This document shows positions 45,801-53,543 of a stretch of DNA of 64,000 bases, one piece after another. The stretch spans positions 271,287 through 335,286 of the forward strand of contig NZ_LMFA01000001.1 in assembly GCF_001426565.1 (NCBI RefSeq), given 5' to 3'. The stretch is from Rhizobium sp. Root482 (GTDB lineage Bacteria > Pseudomonadota > Alphaproteobacteria > Rhizobiales > Rhizobiaceae). Position 1 is the stretch's first letter. Every line of letters begins with the position of its first letter. A model generated the notes under the pieces. That model saw only the letters and a program-made list of their open reading frames with translations. It did not search any database and had not been told where the DNA came from. The translations under genes were made by a program, and so were the position numbers.

Positions 45801-46838
45801 TGCCTTGAAGGAAACGGCCCGCGAAAGAATGCGGCCATCGACCTCCGGCAGCGCCACGTTCATGGCGAGGTCCCGCGCCATCAGCCCCTGCGGCGAGGCC
45901 TCCCAGGCGGCCTGTGTGGAACCGGAAAAGATCACCTGCAGCACCGGCGCTTCGGTTATTTCGAGCACGGTCGGCTTGCGGTCGGCGCCGGGCGCTGAGA
46001 CAGCGAAACCGGTGGCATTCATCACCACATCCGGCGCCACTTCGCCGAAAATCGCCTCCAGCGTGCCGATCGAGACCGCATCCTTGAGGCTCGACACGAA
46101 GACCGGCAGCACCGTCATGCCCTCGGCGGACAGGGCCTCGATCAGGGCCTCGACGGGCCTGGTCTCGCCGCTCTGGACGAGGACGCGGTAGAAGCAGAGG
46201 GCGACGACGGGGGCGCGAACTTCAGAGGGGGGTAATTCGCTACTTGCACGGAACCCGACCACCGTCTTCCATGCCTCGACCCCGACCACACCCTGCCCCG
46301 GCCACCAGATGCCGGCCTTCAGCAACGGGGCTGCCGGCTCCGGCTTCTCCGTGCCGTCGATCAGTGCTTCGGCATAGGCAAGCAGCCGCCCCATATTGTC
46401 GGCGCCGCCCTCGGTGAAATAGGCCCATATCCGGTCGCGGTCATCGAGTGAAACAGTGGAAAAGGCATCTAGGCCCGCATCCGGCTTGTCGTCACCCGGC
46501 AGCACCGCGATCTGGAATCCGTGGGTGACGGCCGCCGCATGCAGCGCCTCCAGCACATAATGGAAATAGCTGGCGCCGCCGAGCGCCCGCACCACGATAA
46601 GCCGGGCATAGCGCGCGGTACGCTCGACATAGGTATCGACCGACATCGGATGCTTGAGCGTCAGGAGGCTGGCCACCCGCAGGCTTTTCGGCCCCTTGCC
46701 TGACCGATGCGCGGCGGCGATGGAGGAAAGCTCGGTATCGGCGGCCGACAGGAATAGGATATCGGCCGGCGACTGACCGAGATCGATCGCCTCCTCGCCA
46801 TCGGCGATGGTGCCTTTCTGGGCTAGGAGCAGGTGCAT
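42879..46838 (-). CDS. cobN: Aerobic cobaltochelatase large subunit, with in-frame palindromic insert
   Basis: A 1319-residue CobN that, with CobS and CobT, inserts cobalt into hydrogenobyrinic acid a,c-diamide using ATP. It shows the CobN/Mg-chelatase H pattern throughout: HMGKHGNLEWLPGKA-type metal/tetrapyrrole motif (about residue 550), TPPLTRAESYG, and YGAGLQAMMDD and EDKNPDALRDM near the C-terminus. Residues about 749-802 are encoded by a palindromic element (44431-44594) and read ISPSRGEI and ISPLEGEMSDRTEGG, foreign to the family. The frame is maintained and activity is probably retained because this is a surface-type insertion. ATG 46838 fits the family start. cobS and cobT are not in the window. 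Confidence 0.95.
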   Translation of the reverse strand: MHLLLAQKGTIADGEEAIDLGQSPADILFLSAADTELSSIAAAHRSGKGPKSLRVASLLTLKHPMSVDTYVERTARYARLIVVRALGGASYFHYVLEALHAAAVTHGFQIAVLPGDDKPDAGLDAFSTVSLDDRDRIWAYFTEGGADNMGRLLAYAEALIDGTEKPEPAAPLLKAGIWWPGQGVVGVEAWKTVVGFRASSELPPSEVRAPVVALCFYRVLVQSGETRPVEALIEALSAEGMTVLPVFVSSLKDAVSIGTLEAIFGEVAPDVVMNATGFAVSAPGADRKPTVLEITEAPVLQVIFSGSTQAAWEASPQGLMARDLAMNVALPEVDGRILSRAVSFKAAAVYDDVVEANIVGHQPLADRVAFAAKLAANWARLRGIAPRERRVAIILANYPNRDGRLGNGVGLDTPAGTVEVMKAMAAGGYDIDAIPADGDALIGHLMDGPTNAARADCVIRETISLNQYNRFLAGLPLQIQNQVADRWGAPQDDPFFRDGRFALPLARFGEILVGIQPARGYHIDPKESYHSPDLVPPHGYLAFYAFLRREYGAHAVIHMGKHGNLEWLPGKALALSETCYPEAVFGPMPHLYPFIVNDPGEGTQAKRRTSAVIIDHLTPPLTRAESYGPLKDLEALVDEYYDAAGGDPRRLRLLSRQILDLVRDIGLDHDAGIAGTDGEDKALEKLDAYLCDLKELQIRDGLHIFGVAPEGRLLTDLTLALARVPRGQGDGGDQSLQRAIAADAGLMRAPSISPSRGEIDQVAGLGGQAAAKIEPALRPLLGRDVATAISPLEGEMSDRTEGGKAANSIGPVFDPLDCVLSDPWTGPKPAILADLTEAPWRTAGDTVERIELLAAELVSGAILCPPDWQATLVVLHQVETRLKPSIVQSGPAEIAALMTGLDGRFVAPGPSGAPTRGRPDVLPTGRNFYSLDSRAVPTPAAFELGKKSAELLIRRYLQDHGEWPTSFGLTAWGTSNMRTGGDDIAQAMALIGTRPVWDMISRRVTGYEIVPLALLGRPRVDVTLRISGFFRDAFPDQIALFDTAIRAVGALAEDDADNMIAARMRAEALRLEAAGIAPKEAARRASYRVFGAKPGAYGAGLQAMMDDGGWENRADLADAYLTWGSYAYGAGEDGKAERGLLEARLKTVEAVVQNQDNREHDLLDSDEYYQFEGGMSLAVEQLAGNRPALYHNDHSRPEKPVIRSLEEEIGRVVRGRVVNPKWIEGVMRHGYKGAFEIAATVDYMFAFAATTGAVRDHHFEAAYQTYVLDERVRRFMEDKNPDALRDMTERLMEAIDRGLWSPRSNSARFELQGLVVAAQ
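44431..44594. repeat. Palindromic element inserted within cobN
   Basis: A 164-base element inside the coding region. Left arm: CCCCCCTCTGTCCTGTCGGA then CATCTCCCCCTCAAGG; right arm: CGATCTCCCCCCTTGAGGGG then GAGATCGATGG, near inverted copies separated by an 87-base centre. The length (close to 162, a multiple of three) and absence of stops keep cobN in frame. Two further copies lie at 46859-47003 and 21707-21739. Resembles the RIME-type intergenic mosaic elements of Rhizobiaceae, here inside a gene. Confidence 0.88.
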
Positions 46839-46858
46839 GAGCCCCCCCGCTGCCTGCA

Positions 46859-47003
46859 GCACCCCCCTCTGTCCCTCCGGGACACCTCCCCCTCAAGGGG
46901 GGAGATTGGCCGCAAGCTCCGAGCGTCACCGGCAATGGACGCACTGCCTATCGTGGTGATCTTCCCGCTTGAGGGGGAGATGTCACGAAGGGACAGAGGG
47001 GGG
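46859..47003. repeat. Complete palindromic element between cobW and cobN
   Basis: About 145 bases bounded by CACCCCCCTCTGTCCCTCCG (from 46859) and its inverted counterpart GGGACAGAGGGGGG (to 47003), with an inner CTCCCCCTCAAGGGGGGAG hairpin and an inverted partner CTTGAGGGGGAGAT. Same family as the copies inside cobN and at 21707-21739. It fills nearly all of the 182-base gap between cobW and cobN, so the mRNA there should be strongly folded. Confidence 0.88.
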
Positions 47004-47020
47004 TACGCAGCACTAACCAT

Positions 47021-48088
47021 TTACGAGGCTGCCGCCGTGATCGCAGCCCGTACCGCCGCCTCTTCCATGTCGTGCAGGCCGATGACCACCAGCCGAGTGC
47101 GGCGGACTTCGCCGGCGGCCCAGGCGCGATCGAAATACTGGTCGATGCGGGTACCGACGGCCTGGATCAAAAGGCGCATCGGCTTGCCGGGCACGTCGGC
47201 GAAACCTTTCAGGCGCAGCACGTCGTGTTTGGCGATGATGGTTTTCAGCGTCTCGACGAAACCGGCGGGATCCGCGATCGCACCGAGCTCAACGACGAAA
47301 CTGTCGAATTCGTCATGGCTGTGTTCCTCGCCCGCCTCGTGCTCCATCTCGTGATGGGACTTGCGGTTGGCGATGTCGCTTTCCGTGCCGACGCCGAGGC
47401 CGAGCAGCACGGCGGCGGAGACATCGCCGTTCTTCGCCTCGATCATCGCCGGCTTGCGGGCCGTGCGCGAGGAGACTTCGTTGCGCACGAAGGCAAGGCC
47501 GGCCATGTCGATGAGATCAGTCTTGTTGAGGATGATCAGGTCAGCGGCGGTCAGTTGGTCCTCGAACAATTCCTCGATCGGGCTTTCATGGTCGAGATTG
47601 CCGTCCTCGACCCTCAGCGCATCGACCTTGTCGTGATCGTCGGCAAACCGCCCGGCCGCAACCGCCGCGCTGTCCACCACAGTGATCACGCCATCGACCG
47701 TCACCTGCGTGCGAATATCCGGCCAGTTGAAGGCGGCGATCAGCGGCTGCGGCAGCGCCAGGCCCGAGGTTTCGATGATGATGTGGTCCGGCCGGTTCTC
47801 GCGCTCGAGCAGCTTGGTCATCGTCGGTATGAAATCGTCGGCGACGGTGCAGCAGATGCAGCCATTGGTCAGCTCGATGATATCGTCCTCGCTGCAGGCT
47901 TCGGCGCCGCAGCCCTTCAGCACATCGCCATCGACACCGAGATCGCCGAATTCGTTGATGATCAACGCGATGCGCCGTCCTTGCGCGTTCTCGAGCATGT
48001 TGCGGATCATCGTCGTCTTGCCGGCACCGAGAAAGCCGGTGATGACGGTGGCAGGAATTTTGCCGTGGGCGGTCTTGGCGGTGGTCAT
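47021..48088 (-). CDS. cobW: CobW, GTPase/metallochaperone of cobalamin synthesis
   Basis: A 355-residue COG0523 G3E GTPase, thought to deliver cobalt to the CobNST chelatase. P-loop GFLGAGKTTMI (about 18-28), the metal-binding CICC motif (about 76-79), and the NKTD guanine-specificity motif (about 165-168). A His/Glu-rich linker (HHEMEHEAGEEHSHDE, about 246-261) precedes the C-terminal CobW_C domain. cobP ends three bases before it. A palindromic element separates it from cobN. Confidence 0.95.
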   Translation of the reverse strand: MTTAKTAHGKIPATVITGFLGAGKTTMIRNMLENAQGRRIALIINEFGDLGVDGDVLKGCGAEACSEDDIIELTNGCICCTVADDFIPTMTKLLERENRPDHIIIETSGLALPQPLIAAFNWPDIRTQVTVDGVITVVDSAAVAAGRFADDHDKVDALRVEDGNLDHESPIEELFEDQLTAADLIILNKTDLIDMAGLAFVRNEVSSRTARKPAMIEAKNGDVSAAVLLGLGVGTESDIANRKSHHEMEHEAGEEHSHDEFDSFVVELGAIADPAGFVETLKTIIAKHDVLRLKGFADVPGKPMRLLIQAVGTRIDQYFDRAWAAGEVRRTRLVVIGLHDMEEAAVRAAITAAAS

Positions 48089-48091
48089 GGA

Positions 48092-48613
48092 TCAACCCTT
48101 CATTTTCAGCGGCAATCCCGCCGCGATAAAATAGACGTCAGCGGAAATTTCCGCGATGAACTGGTGCAACCGGCCGGCATGATCGCGAAAAGCCCGCGCC
48201 ATGCGGTTTTCAGGCACGATGCCGAGCCCGACCTCGTTGGAAACGAAGACGAGCCGCGCCTGTGCCTTCCGCGAAAACGAAACGAGGCCCTCGAATTCCT
48301 CCGCCATGTCCCGTTCCTCCATCATCAGATTGGTGACCCAGAGCGTCAGACAATCGACGAGGACGATCCTGCCGGGCGCATCGATTTCCACCAGGCGGGC
48401 GGCGAGATCGACCGGCGCCTCATGTGTCTTCCACTCCGGCCCGCGCCTGTCGCGATGCTCGGCAATCCTTGCCCGCATCTCGTCGTCGAAAGCTCTTCCG
48501 GTCGCGACGTAATGAGCATCGAGACCCGACGTCCGGACGAGTTTTTCGGCGAAGGCAGATTTGCCGGAACGGGCGCCGCCCAGCACCAGCACGGGTCCTG
48601 ATGGGATCGACAT
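48092..48613 (-). CDS. cobP: Adenosylcobinamide kinase/guanylyltransferase
   Basis: A 173-residue bifunctional enzyme (CobP in the aerobic nomenclature, CobU elsewhere) that phosphorylates adenosylcobinamide and then transfers GMP to give AdoCbi-GDP. P-loop [14 protein letters not shown] (about 12-25), the [13 protein letters not shown] segment containing the GMP-accepting His (about 52-56), and [13 protein letters not shown] (about 86-98) are conserved. First standard gene of the riboswitch-controlled cobP-W-N-O series, 179 bases after the B12 box. Confidence 0.95.
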   Translation of the reverse strand: MSIPSGPVLVLGGARSGKSAFAEKLVRTSGLDAHYVATGRAFDDEMRARIAEHRDRRGPEWKTHEAPVDLAARLVEIDAPGRIVLVDCLTLWVTNLMMEERDMAEEFEGLVSFSRKAQARLVFVSNEVGLGIVPENRMARAFRDHAGRLHQFIAEISADVYFIAAGLPLKMKG

Positions 48614-48631
48614 GATGGAAATATCCCGGCC

Positions 48632-48730
48632 TCAGCGCCTGCGGGAGAGGAGCATGCCCTGCTCCTGGCACGGACGGGAAAACACGACAAGGCGCGCGCA
48701 GGCGCCGAAAAAACGGGATGATGAAGCCAT
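48632..48730 (-). CDS. Possible 32-residue leader peptide between riboswitch and cobP
   Basis: A short open frame (begins MASSSRFFGACARL and ends MLLSRRR) with an unusually good ribosome site, GGAGG five bases before its ATG. The site lies 60 bases downstream of the B12 box. It could be a real small peptide, a translational leader through which the riboswitch acts, or a coincidence of the expression platform. Cys and Arg content is high and no family is recognised. Stop codon 18 bases before cobP. Confidence 0.35.
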   Translation of the reverse strand: MASSSRFFGACARLVVFSRPCQEQGMLLSRRR

Positions 48731-48792
48731 GACAACCTCCGTGCTGGCATCGGGAGTATCTCTCCCTGGATCGGGCACGATGCCCTGCGGAT

Positions 48793-49165
48793 GGCAGGTC
48801 TCCTGGCTCACGGTGCCACGCGCTTCAAGGGCGCGAACGGGTTCGCCTCGCCTTCCCGGAGGTTTCGCGCCGGATTGCGTGACCGCAATCGACGGGCATC
48901 ACGAAGAGGTGGACGATTCGTAGAGATAGAGGCGTCCGGCCCCGGCTGATCGTGATGCTCTCCAGTGGCTTTTCCGGTTGGGCCTGAAAATTTCGCGGCC
49001 GCGTCAGGCGGCCAGTCCGAAACACCGGCTTTCCCGGATGGCGAACCCTGACCGTTCTACAGTCGCGGGGTCGGCTGCGATAAGAGCGCCCGGCTTGGGT
49101 CCACTCCTCCACATTCCCATTTACTCCCGAACCGAAACGCCGGTCCGGGAACCATCCAATGCGTC
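48793..49165 (-). promoter_or_regulatory. Cobalamin (AdoCbl) riboswitch upstream of cobP-cobW-cobN-cobO
   Basis: On the minus strand: a G-rich entry near 49118-49091 (GGGAATGTGGAGGAGTGG), the core CCCCGCGACTGTAG (49071-49058), GCCACTG (48969-48963), GGGAAGGC (about 48859-48852), and the B12 box GAGCCAGGAGACCTGCC (48809-48793). Their order and spacing are those of the class I cobalamin riboswitch, with the 5' boundary only approximate. It presumably lowers expression of the cobP operon, at translation or transcription, when adenosylcobalamin is abundant. No gene lies in 48731-49233. Confidence 0.93.
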
Positions 49166-49233
49166 GATGAATAGGCCTTCGCCGGAGGCAAGTCAATCGG
49201 ATCGCGGCATCCATGCAGGCGGCGCACAAGCTG

Positions 49234-50688
49234 TCAGGACATCAACTGGTCGAGCCATTTCGGATCGAGCACGGCCTCCAGTTCGCCCGCGACATCGTCG
49301 AGCGCGCGGTCCACGGATTGCCGGTAGTTTTCGCCGCCGCCGGCAATGCCGAAACTGTCCAGCAAGGCGGCGCGATAGGCATCGCTGGTAAAAAGCCCGT
49401 GCAGATAGCTTCCACTGACCCTGCCATCTGCCGAGACGGCGCCATCGGCCCGCCCGTCGATGATCACCGCCGGCCGGGCGCAATCTTCACCGGTGGTCCG
49501 GCCGAGATGGATTTCATAGCCCTCCAGTGGCACATCATAGACCGCCGAGCGGGCGCTGCTGTTGCGCACGGTCTTTTCCGGCGCCATCTCGGTGACGACC
49601 GAGAGAACCCCGAGACCGGCGATTTCGCGGGCATCGCCCTCTATGCCGTGAGGATCGGTGATGCGCTCCCCCAGCATCTGATAACCGCCGCAGATGCCGA
49701 TGACGCGGCCGCCGCGGCGCAGATGCACCTCAAGATCACGATCCCAGCCCTGCGCGCGCAGATAGGCAAGATCGGCGATCGTCGCCTTGGAGCCGGGCAG
49801 AACGACAAGAGCGGCATCCGGCGGCAAGGGCTCTCCGGCGCGCACGAAGACGAGATCGACGTCCGGCTCGGCTGCCAGGGGATCGAAATCATCGAAATTG
49901 GCAATACGCGAGAGAACTGGCACCGCGACCTTCAACGCCCTGCCGCCTCCACGCGTCAGCTTCTCCAGCACGACGGAATCCTCGGCCGGCAGGCGTGCGG
50001 CACTCTTCAGCCAGGGCACGACGCCGAAGCACGGCCAGCCGGTGAATTTTCCAACCGCCGCGATGCCATCGTCGAAAAGGGAAACGTCGCCGCGGAACTT
50101 GTTGACGAGATAGCCGGTGATCATACGCCGGTCGTCATCATCAAGGATCGCGTGGGTGCCGACGAGCGAGGCGATAACCCCGCCGCGGTCGATGTCGCCG
50201 ACCAGCACGACCGGTACGCCGGCGTGGGTGGCAAAGCCCATATTGGCAATGTCGCCGGCGCGAAGATTGATCTCCGCCGGCGATCCCGCCCCCTCGACGA
50301 CCACCAGGTCGGTGCCGGCGCAAACAGCCTCGAAGCTCTCCATCACGGCGCCCATCAGCTTCGGCTTCAGCGCCTGATAGTCGCGCCCCCTCGCCTGGCC
50401 CGCGACCTTCCCCTGGACGACGATCTGGCTGCCGGTGTCGGATTGCGGCTTGAGGAGAACCGGGTTCATGTGGATCGAGGACGGGATGCGCGCCGCCATG
50501 GATTGAAGCCACTGCGCCCGGCCGATCTCGCCGCCATCGTCGGAGACGGCGGCGTTGTTCGACATGTTCTGCGGCTTGAACGGCGCGACCTTCAGGCCGC
50601 GATTCGAGGCGATCCGGCACAGCCCCGCCACCAATACGGTTTTTCCGACATCCGAGCCGGTTCCCTGAAGCATGATCGTCTTTGTCAT
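49234..50688 (-). CDS. cobQ: Cobyric acid synthase
   Basis: A 484-residue glutamine- and ATP-dependent amidotransferase that amidates side chains b, d, e and g of adenosylcobyrinic acid a,c-diamide. The N-terminal P-loop domain begins [13 protein letters not shown] (about 5-17), followed by [11 protein letters not shown] (substrate binding). The C-terminal glutaminase domain has the catalytic Cys in [12 protein letters not shown] (about 334), and [13 protein letters not shown] with the catalytic His. The ATG at 50688 has GAGGCG ahead; frame upstream is unsupported. It is transcribed alone, with its own upstream spacer, in which I found no B12 box. Confidence 0.96.
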   Translation of the reverse strand: MTKTIMLQGTGSDVGKTVLVAGLCRIASNRGLKVAPFKPQNMSNNAAVSDDGGEIGRAQWLQSMAARIPSSIHMNPVLLKPQSDTGSQIVVQGKVAGQARGRDYQALKPKLMGAVMESFEAVCAGTDLVVVEGAGSPAEINLRAGDIANMGFATHAGVPVVLVGDIDRGGVIASLVGTHAILDDDDRRMITGYLVNKFRGDVSLFDDGIAAVGKFTGWPCFGVVPWLKSAARLPAEDSVVLEKLTRGGGRALKVAVPVLSRIANFDDFDPLAAEPDVDLVFVRAGEPLPPDAALVVLPGSKATIADLAYLRAQGWDRDLEVHLRRGGRVIGICGGYQMLGERITDPHGIEGDAREIAGLGVLSVVTEMAPEKTVRNSSARSAVYDVPLEGYEIHLGRTTGEDCARPAVIIDGRADGAVSADGRVSGSYLHGLFTSDAYRAALLDSFGIAGGGENYRQSVDRALDDVAGELEAVLDPKWLDQLMS

Positions 50689-51317
50689 GACGCCTCGTCT
50701 AGAGCAGAGTTGGCATGTCCGCCAATCGAAATCATCCGACAACGCGGAAAACCGCACGCACCCTGCAGGGAACTGTGCGGTCCGCCAAAACAGACACATG
50801 GCCCTCCGGCATACACCCGGAGATCACCAGCCGGGACGCAACACCTGATCCGGCCGGGCGGCAATTTCGGCCGCGAGAAACAATTAGCCTGACAGTGTTA
50901 CCGCATGGTTAGCGAGTGTTTAACCAAAGATGAATTCGGCGATTTTTTCGCATTTTTCTGAAAGGCGTAAAATCTTCCTGGATGCAGGCGACCATGATCA
51001 ATCTGTGAGAAGAGAAGCTGAAAATGACAGGGCAATCGTCCAATCCGGTCAGGCTCACTCAATTCAACCATTTGCTTGGCGAGCCGGGACCAAAAAATTG
51101 CGTTTGAGCAATCCCGTGGTTGATTTCCTTCAGGGAACACCTAGGCTCACTCAATGTAGTGAGAGGCGATCAGACAGAAATTTTTGTCCTGCCAGGCCGC
51201 CACGATCGGCATGGATCGGTCATCCCGGCCTGCCTCGATTGGTCGACGGGATGTTCGGGAGGTGCCGTTTCCGGCCATTCCGGATCCGGCTGCAACCGAG
51301 ACTGGGAGGTCTTGAAC
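50689..51317. promoter_or_regulatory. Gene-free divergent spacer between cobQ and the betaine receptor gene
   Basis: About 629 bases. It must hold promoters for both genes. Visible elements: CCCTGCAGGG palindrome (50761-50770), an AT-rich stretch around 50920-50960 with a GGTTA...TAACC inverted repeat (50907-50925), and CTCACTCAATGTAGTGAG (51147-51164), an inverted repeat with CTCACT/AGTGAG arms. No coding region or B12 box was recognised. Unusually long for this gene-dense window. Confidence 0.4.
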
Positions 51318-52316
51318 ATGATGAAGCTCCTCGCTTCCACGATGCTGGCGGCCGGCCTTTGGGCCTTCGCAGGCTCCGCGCAGGCTGCTGGTTGCGGCGA
51401 AGTCACTATTGCCGAAATGAACTGGGCATCCGCCGGCGTTACCGCCCATCTCGACAAATTCATCCTCGAAAAAGGCTATGGCTGCACCGCAACGCTGGTG
51501 GCCGGCGATATCGTGCCCACTTTTGCCTCGATGAACGAAAAGGGCCAGCCCGACATGGCGCCGGAAATGTGGGTCAGTTCATTGCGCGTCCCGCTTGCCA
51601 AGGCGGTCGAGGAAGGCCGATTGATCCAGGCGGCCAAGATCCTCAACGAGGGCGGGGTCGAGGGCTGGTGGATCCCGAAATTCCTTGCCGACGCCCACCC
51701 CGATATCAGGACGGTCCAGGACGCATTGAAACATCCCGACCTGTTCCCTGCACCAAAGGACGCCTCGAAGGCTGCCATTTACAATTGCCCCTCAGGCTGG
51801 AACTGTCATGTCTCCACAGCCAATCTCTATAGGGCACTCGGGGCCGAACAGCTGGGTTTCGAGCTTGTCGATCCGGGTTCCGCAACCGGCCTGGACGAAT
51901 CGATCGCCAGTGCCTTCGAACAGAAAATCGGCTGGCTCGGCTATTACTGGGCGCCGACCTCCATTCTCGGCAGATACGACATGATCCGCCTGAGCTTCAA
52001 CACCGAACACGACAAGGCGCAGTGGGACACCTGCACGGCGGTGCCGGACTGCCCGGACCCGAAGGTCAATTCCTATCCGACCTCCGACGTCTATACGCTG
52101 GTGACCAAGGCCTTTTCCGAAAAGGCCGGTGTCGCAATGGATTACGTGAAGAACCGCAACTGGGACAACAGCACTGTCAACAAGATCCTTGCCTGGATGG
52201 AGACCAACAAGGCAACGAACGAGGATGCGGCGCGCTATTTCCTGGAGACCTATCCGGACATATGGACAAAATGGGTCGCTCCGGGTGTCGCCGAGAAGAT
52301 CAAGGCGGCGTTGTGA
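51318..52316 (+). CDS. Glycine-betaine/choline-type ABC transporter binding protein, orphan
   Basis: A 332-residue OpuAC/ProX-family receptor. The signal peptide (about 1-23, ending AQA) precedes GCGEVTIAEMNWASAGVTAHLDKF. The Trp/Tyr residues forming the quaternary-amine cage of this family are abundant (WVSS, WWIPKF, WLGYYWAPTS). Ligand is probably glycine betaine, choline or a related betaine. No permease or ATPase gene is adjacent, so it must work with subunits encoded elsewhere. GGGAGGT precedes tandem ATGs at 51318 and 51321. The next gene, 160 bases on, is a betaine methyltransferase. Confidence 0.9.
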   Translation: MMKLLASTMLAAGLWAFAGSAQAAGCGEVTIAEMNWASAGVTAHLDKFILEKGYGCTATLVAGDIVPTFASMNEKGQPDMAPEMWVSSLRVPLAKAVEEGRLIQAAKILNEGGVEGWWIPKFLADAHPDIRTVQDALKHPDLFPAPKDASKAAIYNCPSGWNCHVSTANLYRALGAEQLGFELVDPGSATGLDESIASAFEQKIGWLGYYWAPTSILGRYDMIRLSFNTEHDKAQWDTCTAVPDCPDPKVNSYPTSDVYTLVTKAFSEKAGVAMDYVKNRNWDNSTVNKILAWMETNKATNEDAARYFLETYPDIWTKWVAPGVAEKIKAAL

Positions 52317-52350
52317 TATCTGACCCGGATCGAGCGGATAGGCTGTAAGG

Positions 52351-52375
52351 GCGCTCCGCAAAGCGCGCTTTTTTT
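52351..52375 (+). terminator. Intrinsic terminator of the betaine receptor gene
   Basis: GCGCT (52351-52355) pairs with AGCGC (52362-52366), followed by GC and seven T residues. It isolates the receptor gene transcriptionally from the methyltransferase gene. Confidence 0.7.
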
Positions 52376-52425
52376 GATGAATTGCCGCCGATATCCCGCA
52401 CGGCACAATCTCGGCCATTGCAATC

Positions 52426-52445
52426 ACATAAAGATATCCTTATGT
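52426..52445 (+). promoter_or_regulatory. 20-bp palindrome just upstream of the methyltransferase gene
   Basis: ACATAAAGATATCCTTATGT is a near-perfect inverted repeat (one mismatched pair) 31 bases ahead of the ATG. Its symmetry and AT-rich arms resemble operators of ArsR-family methionine-cycle regulators (SahR type) in alphaproteobacteria. The regulator is not encoded nearby, so the assignment is inferred. Confidence 0.6.
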
Positions 52446-52476
52446 CTTTGTGAATCCATTCATCAGGAATCCGCCC

Positions 52477-53493
52477 ATGACCGTGCATGCCAACCCGCTG
52501 TCCGACCTGCTTCATGCCAAGGGCGTGCTCCTCGCCGATGGCGCCACCGGCACGTCGTTGTTCGCCATGGGGTTGGAAGCCGGCGAGGCTCCGGAATTGT
52601 GGAACGAAACGCGGCCTGAAAACATCACCAAGCTGCATCAGGATTTCGTCGATGCCGGCGCCGATATCATTTTGACCAATTCCTTTGGCGGCACCCGCCA
52701 CCGCCTCAAGCTGCACCATGCGCAGGACCGGGTTCACGAACTCAACCGGCGTGCCGCCGAAATCGCCCGTGCCGTTGCCGACAAGGCGCCGCGCAAAGTG
52801 ATCACCGCCGGCTCGGTCGGCCCGACCGGCGAATTGCTGGTTCCGCTCGGCGCCATGACCTATGACGAGGCCGTCGATGCCTTCGCCGAGCAGATCGAGG
52901 GCCTGAAGGCCGGCGGCGCTGAAATCGCCTGGATCGAAACCATGTCGTCGCCGGATGAAATCCGCGCCGCGGCTGAAGCCGCCGTGAAAATCGGCATGCC
53001 CTATGTCTGCACCGGCTCCTTCGACACGGCCGGCAAGACGATGATGGGCCTCCACCCGCGCGACATGTTCGCCGTTGCCGGCGATATCGGAAACGGCCCG
53101 GTCGCTACCGGCGCCAATTGCGGCGTCGGCGCCTCCGACATCCTGTCCTCGCTTCTCGACATGACCGAAGCCAATCCGGAGGCGATTTTCGTCGTCAAGG
53201 GCAATTGCGGCATTCCGGAATTTCGCGGCTCGGAAATCCATTATTCCGGTACACCGCCGCTGATGGCCGATTATGCGCGGCTAGCCCGCGACGCCGGCGC
53301 AAAAATCATCGGCGGCTGCTGCGGCACCTCCTGCGAGCATCTGGCGGCGATGCGCGTGGCGCTCGATACCTATGTCCCCGGCGAACGGCCGACGGTCGAG
53401 ACCATTGTCGAACGCATCGGCCCGATGCGGAACAAGACGGCCAACGAAACCCCGTCCGCCGCCCCACGCGAGCGCAGCCGCCGCCGCGGCTGA
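52477..53493 (+). CDS. bmt: Betaine-homocysteine S-methyltransferase
   Basis: A 338-residue Pfam S-methyl_trans (BHMT/MetH N-terminal) zinc enzyme forming methionine from homocysteine and a methyl donor, glycine betaine in rhizobial Bmt. The zinc ligands are present: ATGANCGVG (about Cys 216) and GGCCGTSC (about Cys 283-284). LLADGATGTSLF opens the barrel. It is B12-independent. ATG 52477 has AGGA upstream; a GTG nine codons earlier is possible. Next to a betaine receptor gene and near the corrinoid methyl-transfer cluster. The C-terminus is a Arg/Ser-rich tail. Confidence 0.9.
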   Translation: MTVHANPLSDLLHAKGVLLADGATGTSLFAMGLEAGEAPELWNETRPENITKLHQDFVDAGADIILTNSFGGTRHRLKLHHAQDRVHELNRRAAEIARAVADKAPRKVITAGSVGPTGELLVPLGAMTYDEAVDAFAEQIEGLKAGGAEIAWIETMSSPDEIRAAAEAAVKIGMPYVCTGSFDTAGKTMMGLHPRDMFAVAGDIGNGPVATGANCGVGASDILSSLLDMTEANPEAIFVVKGNCGIPEFRGSEIHYSGTPPLMADYARLARDAGAKIIGGCCGTSCEHLAAMRVALDTYVPGERPTVETIVERIGPMRNKTANETPSAAPRERSRRRG

Positions 53494-53515
53494 GACAAGG
53501 CCCTGCTCCCTACCG

Positions 53516-53543
53516 AGGCCGGAAACGCAAGCGTTTTCGGCCT
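53516..53543 (+). terminator. Shared bidirectional terminator between bmt and the GT-like gene
   Basis: AGGCCGGAAACGC (53516-53528) pairs with GCGTTTTCGGCCT (53531-53543) with one wobble and a 2-base loop, followed by TTTAT. It lies between convergent genes and abuts the stop codon of the minus-strand gene. Confidence 0.8.

Noticed and set aside
47072-48601. 509-residue plus-strand frame opposite cobW and cobP
   Set aside because: Spans two well-conserved cobalamin genes on the other strand and is of low complexity.
50689-51317. Cobalamin riboswitch ahead of cobQ
   Set aside because: The spacer has GC-rich palindromes but no B12 box or CCCGC..CTGT core.
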